Assembly (NCBI RefSeq): GCF_003815015.1
Contig: NZ_RKRE01000003.1
Location: 496,001-560,000, forward strand
Origin: Thermodesulfitimonas autotrophica
GTDB lineage: Bacteria > Bacillota > Desulfotomaculia > Desulfotomaculales > Ammonificaceae
Direction: 5' to 3'
Length of the DNA stretch: 64,000 bases
Below the pieces are notes generated by a model that saw nothing but the letters and a program-made list of their open reading frames with translations, was not told where the DNA came from and ran no database searches. Below are positions 16,783-24,931 of the stretch, piece after piece. The stretch's first letter is position 1; each line of letters begins with the position of its first letter. Position numbers and translations under genes: made by a program.

Positions 16783-17974
16783 ACGCTACCTTGCCCGTGA
16801 TATGCAAGAGGCGGTAGCCCTTATCAAGCAGGACATGGGGCCGGAAGCGATCATCATCTCCTGTCGCCGGGTTCGGGGACGGGGACTTTGGGGTTTTTTC
16901 GTACGCCAGTTAGAGGTAACGGCGGCCCTCGACGAACGGCGGGTTGAAAACGCGGTGGCCCAATCGGCGGTAGCGGCCGGTTCTATCGGGACCGGCGGGC
17001 ATCCGCCTGCCGCTTTAAGCGGCGGAAACATTGTTGCGGGCGGACAGCCTGCGCCCAGTTTTTCCGGCGGTGCTGCGGTGACTGATCTTGCGCTACGGCG
17101 GGAGTTAGCGGAAGTGAAGAGCGTGCTGCATCGTCTGGCCGATAGCCGGCAGGGTTCCGGAACCCAGGAAAAAGAGCCGTTGTTAAAGTGGCGGCGGGTT
17201 CTTGCCGAAATGGAAGTTGAAGCCGAAATTATCGACGAATTGCTCGCGGCGGTAGAAAAGGAGGTGCCGGAGGGAGGACCGGAGCAAAGCGAAATTGTCG
17301 AGGTAGCACTGCTTAACCGGATTACGCAGATGGTTGAACCGTGCTACCAGAATAACGGGGCGGGGCGGGTGATCGCTTTCATCGGCCCTACCGGTGTTGG
17401 CAAGACGACCACCCTGGCCAAATTAGCCGCCCAGTACCGCCTTTTTTACCAGAAAAACATCGCGCTGGTCACCATCGATACTTACCGCATCGGGGCGGTA
17501 GAACAGCTCAGGTCCTACGCGGAAATCATCGGCGTGCCCCTAGAGGTGGTGTTGACACCTCAGGAGATGCGGCAGGCCTTAGAGAGTCATGCGCAGGCCG
17601 ACCATATCCTTATCGATACGGCAGGGCGACCTTCAAAGAATCTCGAGCAGGTTCTGGAACTGAAAACCTTTCTGGAAGCGATCCCCGAACCGCGGGATAT
17701 CTACCTGGTCCTGAGTTGCAACACGAAGTACCGGGACCTGCTACGGGTGGCGGAGGATTTTAGCCGGCTTAACTATAACAAGCTGATCTTTACGAAGCTT
17801 GACGAGACGGAAAGCCCGGGTGTGGTCCTTAACCTGATAAAGCATTTGGGGCTTCCGGCTGTTTACGTAACTAACGGGCAGAGTGTCCCGGACGATATCG
17901 ATACGCTTTACCCGAAAAAGGTAGCGAAGCTGGTGCTGAAGGGAGGGGAGCAGGGTGCTGGATCAGGCGCATAA
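16772..17974 (+). CDS. flhF: Flagellar SRP-like GTPase FlhF
   Basis: SRP-family GTPase that sets flagellar place and number. It is 400 aa. A variable B domain precedes the N and G domains. G motifs seen: AFIGPTGVGKTTTLAKLAA (P-loop), VTIDTYRIGAVEQLRSYAE, LIDTAGR and FTKLDET. The gene overlaps both flhA and flhG. Pairing with FlhG is the usual positioning module. Confidence 0.96.
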   Translation: MRIKRYLARDMQEAVALIKQDMGPEAIIISCRRVRGRGLWGFFVRQLEVTAALDERRVENAVAQSAVAAGSIGTGGHPPAALSGGNIVAGGQPAPSFSGGAAVTDLALRRELAEVKSVLHRLADSRQGSGTQEKEPLLKWRRVLAEMEVEAEIIDELLAAVEKEVPEGGPEQSEIVEVALLNRITQMVEPCYQNNGAGRVIAFIGPTGVGKTTTLAKLAAQYRLFYQKNIALVTIDTYRIGAVEQLRSYAEIIGVPLEVVLTPQEMRQALESHAQADHILIDTAGRPSKNLEQVLELKTFLEAIPEPRDIYLVLSCNTKYRDLLRVAEDFSRLNYNKLIFTKLDETESPGVVLNLIKHLGLPAVYVTNGQSVPDDIDTLYPKKVAKLVLKGGEQGAGSGA

Positions 17975-18827
17975 ACTGCGGACCCTCGTTAATGATCTGC
18001 CGCCTGCTGTTCCGCGGCGCCGGGAGACCGGACCGCGCATTATTACCGTAACGAGCGGGAAGGGCGGCGTTGGCAAGACCAGTCTCGTAGTTAATCTGGG
18101 GCTGGTTCTGGCGCGCTGGGGGAGGCGCGTGCTGCTTTTCGACGGCGATCTAGGTCTGGCCAACATTGAGGTACTACTTGGCCTGACGCCGACCTACACG
18201 CTATACGAGTTCCTTTACGGCAACAAAAGCATCGAAGAGATATTGTGCACCGGCCCGTACGGGTTACAGGTTATCTCCGGCGGTTCCGGGATGCAGGAAC
18301 TGGCCAATCTTGACAGTATCCAGCGGCAGCGCCTGCTCGACCTTCTGCCCTACCTGCGGACCCGGACCGACTTTGTTCTGGTTGATACCGGGGCGGGTAT
18401 CTCGCGCAATGTGCTGGGTTTTGTGGCTGCTGCGGAAGAGGTGGTTGTGGTTATCACGCCCGAGCCGACTTCGCTCACGGACGCTTACGGGCTGATTAAG
18501 GTACTGGCGCGGTTTAAGGTGCACGCCGAGGCGCGCCTGGTGGTAAACCGGGCCCGCAGCGAAAAAGAGGCGCACCAGGCCGCGCAGCGGCTCCAGACGG
18601 TTTGCAGCAAGTTTCTCGGGTTTAATCTCAGCTACTTGGGGGAAATCCTCGAAGATGCCGTTGTCGGACAGGCAGTAAAAGAGCAGCGCCCGTTAGTCCT
18701 GTCGCAGCCCTATTCGGTGGCCGCGAAGAGTATCGGCAGGATTGCTCGTTGCCTGGTGGACGGAAAAGAGCCCACGCCGAAAGCGGCGGAGCGGTTCCTT
18801 GACCGGTTACTAAAGCTCTTTGGTTAA
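17955..18827 (+). CDS. flhG: Flagellar number regulator FlhG (MinD/ParA-like ATPase)
   Basis: MinD-type ATPase that stimulates FlhF GTPase and limits flagellar number. It is 290 aa with a GTG start inside the end of flhF. The deviant Walker A ITVTSGKGGVGKTSLVVNLG is followed by LLFDGDLGLANIEVLLGL and VLVDTGAGIS. The N-terminus (LDQAHKLRTLV) fits the DQAxxLR FlhF-activating helix. Confidence 0.95.
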   Translation: MLDQAHKLRTLVNDLPPAVPRRRETGPRIITVTSGKGGVGKTSLVVNLGLVLARWGRRVLLFDGDLGLANIEVLLGLTPTYTLYEFLYGNKSIEEILCTGPYGLQVISGGSGMQELANLDSIQRQRLLDLLPYLRTRTDFVLVDTGAGISRNVLGFVAAAEEVVVVITPEPTSLTDAYGLIKVLARFKVHAEARLVVNRARSEKEAHQAAQRLQTVCSKFLGFNLSYLGEILEDAVVGQAVKEQRPLVLSQPYSVAAKSIGRIARCLVDGKEPTPKAAERFLDRLLKLFG

Positions 18828-18839
18828 AGGGAGGGTCAG

Positions 18840-19502
18840 GTGTTGTTAACGAAGGAACAGATCGGCTTGGCTGTTAACCAGCGGGTGCTGGTGGCCCTGG
18901 AAGGAAGCGACGAGTATTACGTCTCCTCAGTGGAAGACATCACGGCCGATGCAGTGTTCATCGCTGTTCCTTACCGGCGCCAGGTACCGCTGGTCCTTTC
19001 CCGCGGTGACCGGGTAACCGTGCAGTTTACGGGGGAGAACGAATGTTTTGCCTTCAACACGACGGTTACTTCGCGGCGGGAAGACAGGATCCTGCTCTAC
19101 GGCCTGGCTTTTCCGGAGGAAATCAAACGGATTCAACGCCGGCGTGACGTTCGGCTCTGTGTTATGCTTGATGTTCAGTACGCCGAGGTTCCGGAAGGCG
19201 ATGCGGCGCCGGTTTTCAAACCGGGTCAGGCCCTCGACATCAGCGCCGGCGGGATGCGGCTGGTTTGTGAGAAGGAATACCCGCCAGGGACGGTGTTGTT
19301 GGTTAAGTTCCGGTTGCCGTTGCGCGGCAGCTTTTTTGAAACCGTAACTAAGGCGGAGGTGGTGCGCACGGAGCCGGTAGCCCTCGAGAAAAGGCGGTTA
19401 TATCATTCAGGCGTTAAATTTCTCGACATGCCGCAAAACCACAGGGACAAAATTTTTAGCTACATCTTCTGGAAGATGATGGAGCAGGCCCGGCTCCGGT
19501 AG
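18840..19502 (+). CDS. PilZ-domain c-di-GMP effector, YcgR/YpfA-like
   Basis: 220 aa. The N-terminal YcgR-type beta domain (about 1-95) is followed by a PilZ domain with both ligand motifs: RRRDVR (about 100-105, RxxxR) and DISAGG (133-138, DxSxxG), so c-di-GMP binding is expected. In Bacillus the equivalent protein brakes the motor by acting on the stator. Its place between flhG and the flagellar sigma gene suggests a motility brake. GTG start after AAAGGGAGGGTCAG. Confidence 0.88.
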   Translation: MLLTKEQIGLAVNQRVLVALEGSDEYYVSSVEDITADAVFIAVPYRRQVPLVLSRGDRVTVQFTGENECFAFNTTVTSRREDRILLYGLAFPEEIKRIQRRRDVRLCVMLDVQYAEVPEGDAAPVFKPGQALDISAGGMRLVCEKEYPPGTVLLVKFRLPLRGSFFETVTKAEVVRTEPVALEKRRLYHSGVKFLDMPQNHRDKIFSYIFWKMMEQARLR

Positions 19503-19531
19503 CCCTGCTCAAGAGGGGGGAGGGGGGTGTC

Positions 19532-20299
19532 TTGGCGTTGACGGAGGCCTGGCAGGAGTACAAGACCAACGGCAAAGATAGTGCCCGGGAGGAACTGATT
19601 CTCAAGTACCTGCCGCTTGTTAAGCAATTGGCCGCGCGGCTTGCGGTGCGGCTGCCTCCTTGGGTCAGCCAGGAAGATCTCGAAAGCGCGGGCATTTTCG
19701 GATTGATGTCGGCCATCGACCGGTTTGATCCCAACCATGGGACGGAATTCGAGGCCTACGCCTACCTGCGGATCCGGGGAGCGATGCTCGACGAGATTCG
19801 GCGGCTTACTTGGTTGCCGCGGAGCCTCTGGCAGCGCATGCAGGAGGTGAACCAGGTGCGGGAGGAGTTGGAAAAAAAGCGCGGGCAGCGGCCTTCAGAT
19901 GAGGAGTTGGCCAGGATTTTAGGAATAACAGCAGGAGAACTGGCCAAAGTAACCTTTTACTTTCAGGCGGCCTGCCCTGTGTCCCTTGAAGAGGTCGTCA
20001 ACGCCGGTAACGGGAACCGGGTTTGCTGGGGGGATTTGGTGGAGGACCCGGAGAGCCCCGACCCGCTCGAATTGCTCTGTCAGGGTGACGACCAATCACT
20101 TCTTGCCGAGGCCGTGGCGAGCCTCGACGAGAAGTTGAAGCTGGTCCTGGCGCTTTACTACCAGGAAGGGCTCACCTTAAAAGAAATCGGGAGGGTGCTT
20201 AACGTTTCAGAATCGCGGGTCTGCCAGCTGCACGCCAAGGCGATTAAGAAGCTGCGGGAGAAGATTCTCGCCATGAGTGAGGCAGGGGGCGTTCGTTAA
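19532..20299 (+). CDS. fliA: Flagellar sigma factor FliA/SigD (sigma-28)
   Basis: RNA polymerase sigma factor for late flagellar and chemotaxis genes. It is 255 aa. Region 2 has QEDLESAGIFGLMSAIDRFDP and FEAYAYLRIRGAMLDEIR (sigma-28 signature), region 3 has RPSDEELARILGI, and region 4 has LTLKEIGRVLNVSESRVCQLHAKAIKKLR. The TTG start at 19532 lies behind a GAGGGGGGAGGGG stretch. It is followed by a TAATG overlap with the next gene. Confidence 0.95.
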   Translation: MALTEAWQEYKTNGKDSAREELILKYLPLVKQLAARLAVRLPPWVSQEDLESAGIFGLMSAIDRFDPNHGTEFEAYAYLRIRGAMLDEIRRLTWLPRSLWQRMQEVNQVREELEKKRGQRPSDEELARILGITAGELAKVTFYFQAACPVSLEEVVNAGNGNRVCWGDLVEDPESPDPLELLCQGDDQSLLAEAVASLDEKLKLVLALYYQEGLTLKEIGRVLNVSESRVCQLHAKAIKKLREKILAMSEAGGVR

Positions 20300-20712
20300 T
20301 GCTTGCCGTTCTGCTCGCAACCTTTTTGCTCCTGTTGCTTGCTTGCTGCGGGGGATTTTTCTGGTTCCTGATCCGCTTCAAAAAGCAACAGGATTTCCGG
20401 AGCAGGTTTGAGGAAGCGGTGACTGCGGCGGAATTAGACCTTGAGAGTCGCCTGGTAAACATTGAAAACCGGCTCGAAAACCTTACCAGCATCTGTCTCG
20501 AACTGAAAGGGCATCTTCAGTGGTTGGAACAGCAGGTAGGGGTTATCTTAAGCCGCCAGACCCGGGCAAAAGGGCAGTTGAGCGCTTACGAGGCCGTATA
20601 CAGGGCCTTCGACACCGGCAAAATGGTGACCGAACTGGCCCAGGAATTCGGACGCAGCAAGGGCGAAATCGAGCTGATTCTCAACCTCAGACGGATGCGA
20701 AAGGAGGGGTAG
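20299..20712 (+). CDS. SwrB-like membrane coiled-coil protein (unknown function)
   Basis: 137 aa. An N-terminal hydrophobic helix (AVLLATFLLLLLACCGGFFWFLI) is followed by a predicted coiled coil (ESRLVNIENRLENLTSIC) and a small C-terminal helix-turn-helix-like segment (YRAFDTGKMVTELAQEFGRSKGEIELIL). It begins within the sigma-factor stop. SwrB of Bacillus subtilis, also just after sigD at the end of the fla-che operon, has the same topology and promotes basal-body completion. Orthology is inferred from position and shape, not shown. Confidence 0.7.
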   Translation: MLAVLLATFLLLLLACCGGFFWFLIRFKKQQDFRSRFEEAVTAAELDLESRLVNIENRLENLTSICLELKGHLQWLEQQVGVILSRQTRAKGQLSAYEAVYRAFDTGKMVTELAQEFGRSKGEIELILNLRRMRKEG

Positions 20713-20713
20713 C

Positions 20714-21460
20714 ATGCTGCGCGGCATCTACACTGCCGCTACGGGACTCAATTTGCAGCAGGTGGCGATTGACCTTGTCGCGAATAACATGGCCAACGTT
20801 TCGACAACCGGCTTCAAGAGTGACCGTTTAAGTGCCGCGAGCTTTCCGGAACTTTTGCTGCTGCGCGTGGAGCCAGAAAGGAAGGTGCAGCCGGTTGGTT
20901 CAACCGGTTACGGAGCAGAAGTGGCGGCGGTTACCACCGATTATACGCAGGGTCCGCTTGAGAATACGGGGAATCTGCGGGACGTGGCCCTTCGCGGGGA
21001 AGGTTTTCTGGTGGTGCAAACCGGGGCCGGCGAACGTTACTTCAGGGGTGGTACCATTTTCGTTGACGGTGAGGGATACCTGGTAACGGCTAACGGTGAC
21101 CGGGTTTTAGGCGAGGGTGGGCCGGTGCAGGTCGGCAGCAGCGATTATAAAATAGCACCCGACGGCACGGTTTTGGCGGGCGAAAACCCTGTAGACAGGC
21201 TGCTGGTAGTTGACTTCCAGGACAAAGGAGCCTTAATAAAAGAAGGAAACGGTTATTTTCGGGCGGCAGGGAGCTTACCGGAAACCGCTACGGGAACCGA
21301 AGTCTTACAGGGTTACCTGGAAGCCGCCAACGTGGACTTGACCCGGGAGATGACTGTGCTGATTGAAGGATTGCGGGCTTACCAGCTTAGCCAGCGGGCT
21401 TTACGGACGCACGATGAGCTCCTGGCCAAGGCGGTGAACCAGGTAGGTAAGGTCCGGTAA
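20714..21460 (+). CDS. flgF: Flagellar basal-body rod protein, FlgF/FlhO type
   Basis: Distal/proximal rod family protein, 248 aa. The N-terminal export motif is MLRGIYTAATGLNLQQVAIDLVANN with NMANVSTTGFK; the middle has TQGPLENTGNLRDVALRGEGFLVV; the C-terminus is AANVDLTREMTVLIEGLRAYQLSQR. The length favours FlgF (FlhO of Bacillus) over FlgG; a second rod gene is not next to it. Start follows AAGGAGGGGTAGC. Confidence 0.82.
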   Translation: MLRGIYTAATGLNLQQVAIDLVANNMANVSTTGFKSDRLSAASFPELLLLRVEPERKVQPVGSTGYGAEVAAVTTDYTQGPLENTGNLRDVALRGEGFLVVQTGAGERYFRGGTIFVDGEGYLVTANGDRVLGEGGPVQVGSSDYKIAPDGTVLAGENPVDRLLVVDFQDKGALIKEGNGYFRAAGSLPETATGTEVLQGYLEAANVDLTREMTVLIEGLRAYQLSQRALRTHDELLAKAVNQVGKVR

Positions 21461-21522
21461 CAGCTACATAACACCTCACGGATCGGTTCCAAAACCCGGG
21501 GCCGTGCTTAGGAGGATTCAAG

Positions 21523-22044
21523 TTGCAGGAAGTAGCAAAAGCGGTTATCCCGAGCGGCACACCCGAAGTTCAGGTGGGCATAGCCGATTGGAAAGTCGGG
21601 AAGGAACCCGTTATCTTGATCACGCTCGGACTTGGCTCCTGTGTTGGCATTACGCTTTACGATCCGGTCCATAAGATTGGGGGCCTCGTCCACGTGATGC
21701 TTCCCCGGATGGCCGATTTTTCGAAGGGGAGCGGAAAGCCGGCGAAGTTTGCCGACACTGGGATACCCCTTCTTCTCGAAGAGGTTTTACGGTTGGGGGC
21801 GAACCGGCGGCTACTTGAAGCCAAGATGGCCGGGGGCGCTCAGATGTTTACCGGCGCCGATAACAAGTTCCGTTTTGACATCGGTGAACGCAACGTGGAG
21901 GTTGCCCGGGAGGTCTTGCGGAACCTCGGGATAAAGGTGGTTGCCGAGGATGTGGGCGGTAACAGGGGCCGGACCATGGTCTTGGATACGGCAACCGGAC
22001 GCGTTATGATCAAGACGCTTGGGAGCCAGATAAAGGAGATCTGA
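21523..22044 (+). CDS. cheD: Chemoreceptor glutamine deamidase CheD
   Basis: Deamidates receptor glutamines and partners with CheC in adaptation. It is 173 aa. The catalytic region LGLGSCVGITLYD holds the nucleophile Cys, and GGLVHVMLP supplies the conserved His. KMAGGAQMF is the usual later motif. TTG start behind TAGGAGGATTC. It ends one base before cheR. Confidence 0.95.
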   Translation: MQEVAKAVIPSGTPEVQVGIADWKVGKEPVILITLGLGSCVGITLYDPVHKIGGLVHVMLPRMADFSKGSGKPAKFADTGIPLLLEEVLRLGANRRLLEAKMAGGAQMFTGADNKFRFDIGERNVEVAREVLRNLGIKVVAEDVGGNRGRTMVLDTATGRVMIKTLGSQIKEI

Positions 22045-22045
22045 G

Positions 22046-22813
22046 ATGAACTTCGACACTTTCAGGCAGAAGATGCACACGGCTTTCGGCATTGATCTGA
22101 CCAGCTATAAAGAGACGCAGCTCAAGCGCCGGACGGGCAACCTCATGGCCAGGCGCGGGATAGGTGATTACGCCGCCTACTTTAATTTGCTCAAAAACGA
22201 CCGGGAAGCCCTGCAGGAGTTTCTGGATTACCTGACGATAAACGTTACGGAATTCTTCCGGGATCCGGCCATGTTTAGGATTCTCGAAGAAAAGGTAATT
22301 CCGGAACTCTGGACGAAACGGTCGCTGCTCAAAATCTGGAGTGCCGCCTGTTCCAACGGCGCGGAGCCTTATTCTGTGGTGATGATTCTTGAGGATCTGC
22401 GGCCGGGTGGCCTCTACCGGATTGAGGCTACGGATATCGACCGAAAAATCCTTGCCGCGGCGATAAAGGGCGCTTACCCCGCCGAGCTGTTGAAGAACGT
22501 CTCTCCCGCCCGGTTGGCGAAATACTTCCGCAAAGAGGGCGATCAGTTTGTTTTTCGCGAAGAGTTCAAACGCCGGGTGGCTTTTAAATACCACGATTTG
22601 TTAAAAGACCCTTACGGCAAAGGATATGATCTAATCATTTGTAGAAACGTGCAGATCTACTTTACAAAGGAGGCGCAAAACAGGCTGATCAAGCAGTTCA
22701 GTGAAGCATTAAGTCCGGGAGGCTATCTCTTTATCGGGGCCAGCGAAACGATCTTTAACTACCGGGACTTTGGCTTAGAAAAGAGTCACCCCTCTTTTTA
22801 TCGTAAGGTTTAA
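22046..22813 (+). CDS. cheR: Chemotaxis methyltransferase CheR
   Basis: SAM-dependent methylation of receptor glutamates. It is 255 aa. The N-terminal helical domain is followed by the NVTEFFRDPAMFRILEE segment, the SAM site (IWSAACSNGAEPYSVVMIL) and LIICRNVQIYFTKEAQ. A normal-length, soluble protein. No CheB is encoded nearby, so the demethylase must lie elsewhere. Confidence 0.96.
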   Translation: MNFDTFRQKMHTAFGIDLTSYKETQLKRRTGNLMARRGIGDYAAYFNLLKNDREALQEFLDYLTINVTEFFRDPAMFRILEEKVIPELWTKRSLLKIWSAACSNGAEPYSVVMILEDLRPGGLYRIEATDIDRKILAAAIKGAYPAELLKNVSPARLAKYFRKEGDQFVFREEFKRRVAFKYHDLLKDPYGKGYDLIICRNVQIYFTKEAQNRLIKQFSEALSPGGYLFIGASETIFNYRDFGLEKSHPSFYRKV

Positions 22814-22917
22814 GCCGATTAATTAACTATGAGGAGCGTAAATACGGCTTGGGGTTAAGAAAGACGTAAAATGCAAGGAGCCCAAAAATCCCTGGCGCTT
22901 TGAAGGGGGCTATTTGG

Positions 22918-23526
22918 TTGAACGACGATGTGGTCGATATCTTACAGGAAGTCGGTAACATTGGTATTGGGAACGCTGCGACGGCCCTAGCGGAGTTCTT
23001 AAATGCTAAGGTTAACGTCACGGTACCGCGGGCGAGTTTGGTGCCAGTGGAAGAAGTCTTTGACCACATTGGTGGTGTGGAGGAAATCGTAGCGGCCGTG
23101 CTGCTCCGTGTGGAAGGGGATCTTAGCGGCACCGTCCTCTTTGTCTTCTCCGAAGGGAGCGTGCTTAAGCTAATTTCGCAGTTGCTCGGCCAGCCGATCG
23201 GTTCGCTGGAGGAGATTGGCGGGATGGGGGAGTCGGTCCTGATGGAGGTCGGGAATATCCTTACCGGCTCTTTCTTGAACGCCATCAGTATGATGTCTAA
23301 TCTTACCATTATTCCTGCGGTGCCCCTCTTTACCTTCGATATGCTGGGTTCGATCATTTCGAGCTCCCTTTTGGGCACGGGAATGATGGAAGATCAGGTT
23401 CTTCTTATCGAAACCAAACTGGCGCAGGAGGGGGATGAAGTTACCGGTAACCTCTTGTTCTTCTTTGACGTGGGCACGCTCAACTCGTTGCTCAATTCTC
23501 TTCAGGTCCAGTTAGAAAGTCTGTAA
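22918..23526 (+). CDS. cheC: CheY-P phosphatase CheC
   Basis: Dephosphorylates CheY-P and stimulates or sequesters CheD. About 202 aa. Two phosphatase half-sites are present, each with the E-x2-N pattern: LQEVGNIGIGNAATAL and LMEVGNILTGSFLNAI, both followed by a conserved Pro. TTG 22918 is chosen because it follows GAAGGGGGC; an earlier TTG at 22900 would add six residues. It is separated from cheR by about 100 bp. Confidence 0.93.
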   Translation: MNDDVVDILQEVGNIGIGNAATALAEFLNAKVNVTVPRASLVPVEEVFDHIGGVEEIVAAVLLRVEGDLSGTVLFVFSEGSVLKLISQLLGQPIGSLEEIGGMGESVLMEVGNILTGSFLNAISMMSNLTIIPAVPLFTFDMLGSIISSSLLGTGMMEDQVLLIETKLAQEGDEVTGNLLFFFDVGTLNSLLNSLQVQLESL

Positions 23527-23539
23527 GGAGGGTGACTTA

Positions 23540-23911
23540 ATGGGGAAGAGGGTCCTGATTGTTGACGATGCCGCCTTCATGCGGATGATGATCAAGAACA
23601 TCCTCACCAAGAACGGTTACGAGGTTGTCGGTGAGGCGGAGAACGGAATGGCTGCGGTAGAGCTTTACAAGCAGCTCAAACCCGATCTGGTAACGATGGA
23701 TATCACCATGCCCGAAATGGACGGTATCGCTGGCGTCAAAGCGATAAGGGCCGTTGACCCGAACGCCAAGATCATTATGGTCAGCGCGATGGGACAGCAG
23801 GCGATGGTGATGGAGGCAATCCAGGCCGGGGCTAAAGACTTCATCGTGAAGCCTTTCCAACAGGAACGCATCCTGCAGGCGATGGAGCGGGTTTTAGCGA
23901 GAGCGGACTAA
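23540..23911 (+). CDS. cheY: Chemotaxis response regulator CheY
   Basis: Single receiver domain, 123 aa. Acidic pair D9/D10, phospho-acceptor D54 (VTMDITMPEMDG), switch Ser at about 82 (MVSAMG) and K104 (VKPF) are all intact. It lies between cheC and fliM, its phosphatase and its motor target, which is an efficient signalling cassette. ATG after AAGGAGGGTGAC. Confidence 0.96.
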   Translation: MGKRVLIVDDAAFMRMMIKNILTKNGYEVVGEAENGMAAVELYKQLKPDLVTMDITMPEMDGIAGVKAIRAVDPNAKIIMVSAMGQQAMVMEAIQAGAKDFIVKPFQQERILQAMERVLARAD

Positions 23912-23938
23912 AACTGCGGTGACGAGAAGGGGATATAA

Positions 23939-24931
23939 GTGCCGGACATTCTGTCACAGGCCGAAATAGACGCGTTGTTAGCGGCTCTTTCTACAGGGCA
24001 AATTAAGCCGGAAGAAGCACCGGTTCAGACTGCTATTTCCGGGGTAAAGAAGTATGATTTCCGCCGGCCGAACAAGTTTTCCAAGGACCAATTGCGCACC
24101 CTGCAGATCCTGCACGAAAACCTGGCCCGGATCCTGTCTGGCTTTCTATCCGGCTATCTCCGGACCAACATCAGTATGACGGTCAGTTCTGTTGAGCAGT
24201 TTACTTTTGACGATTTCATCCGGTCGTTGCCTATGCCTACGCTTCTGACGATCTTTAGTCTGAAGCCGCTAAAAGGCGTGGCGGTGATGGAGACTAACCT
24301 CCATTTTCTTTTTCCGGTTATCGACCTTCTTTTCGGCGGTCCGGGGGAGATGCCGAAGAAGATTAGGGAGCTTACCGATATTGAAGTCTCGGTAGCGAAA
24401 AAACTCAGCGCCAAGATCTTAGAGAACCTGAGTTTTGCTTGGTCAGACGTTTTCAAGGTGGAGCCGGAGATCGAGTCGGTGGAAACCAACCCGCGGTTTC
24501 AGCAGGTGATTTCGCCGAGCGAAGTGGTGGCGGTTATTACCTTCAGTACCATCGTCGGAAACAGTTCTGGCGGGGTGGTAAACCTCTGTTTCTCCCAGGC
24601 CACCCTTGAGCCGCTGCTGGCCCAGCTGCAAAGCTATTATCACGTCCGCCCCGGCGAATCACAGGAAGGAACGGCCAGGGAGGAGCTCCTTTACTGGATC
24701 AACCGGATGCCGCTCGAGATAACGGTGGTTACCGGAGAAACCGAGATCACGGTCCGGGAGTTCCTGAATCTCCAGGTAGGCGATGTGGTGCCTCTCAACC
24801 GGGGTGTTAACCAGGACATGGACGTATATGTGGGGCGCCAGTTGCGGTACAAGGCTCAGGCGGGAACGGTCGGGCAGTACCTGGCGGTGCAGATAACTTC
24901 TTTCGCGGAGGGGGGTGAACTGGTTGGCTGA
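23939..24931 (+). CDS. fliM: Flagellar motor switch protein FliM
   Basis: C-ring protein that receives CheY-P. It is 330 aa. The N-terminal CheY-binding peptide LSQAEIDALLAAL is present; the CheC-like middle domain (YDFRRPNKFSKDQLRTLQILHENLARI) and a C-terminal SpoA domain (LQVGDVVPLNRGV) follow. GTG start. It is unusually placed: after cheY near the operon end rather than after fliL. It overlaps fliY slightly. Confidence 0.96.
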   Translation: MPDILSQAEIDALLAALSTGQIKPEEAPVQTAISGVKKYDFRRPNKFSKDQLRTLQILHENLARILSGFLSGYLRTNISMTVSSVEQFTFDDFIRSLPMPTLLTIFSLKPLKGVAVMETNLHFLFPVIDLLFGGPGEMPKKIRELTDIEVSVAKKLSAKILENLSFAWSDVFKVEPEIESVETNPRFQQVISPSEVVAVITFSTIVGNSSGGVVNLCFSQATLEPLLAQLQSYYHVRPGESQEGTAREELLYWINRMPLEITVVTGETEITVREFLNLQVGDVVPLNRGVNQDMDVYVGRQLRYKAQAGTVGQYLAVQITSFAEGGELVG

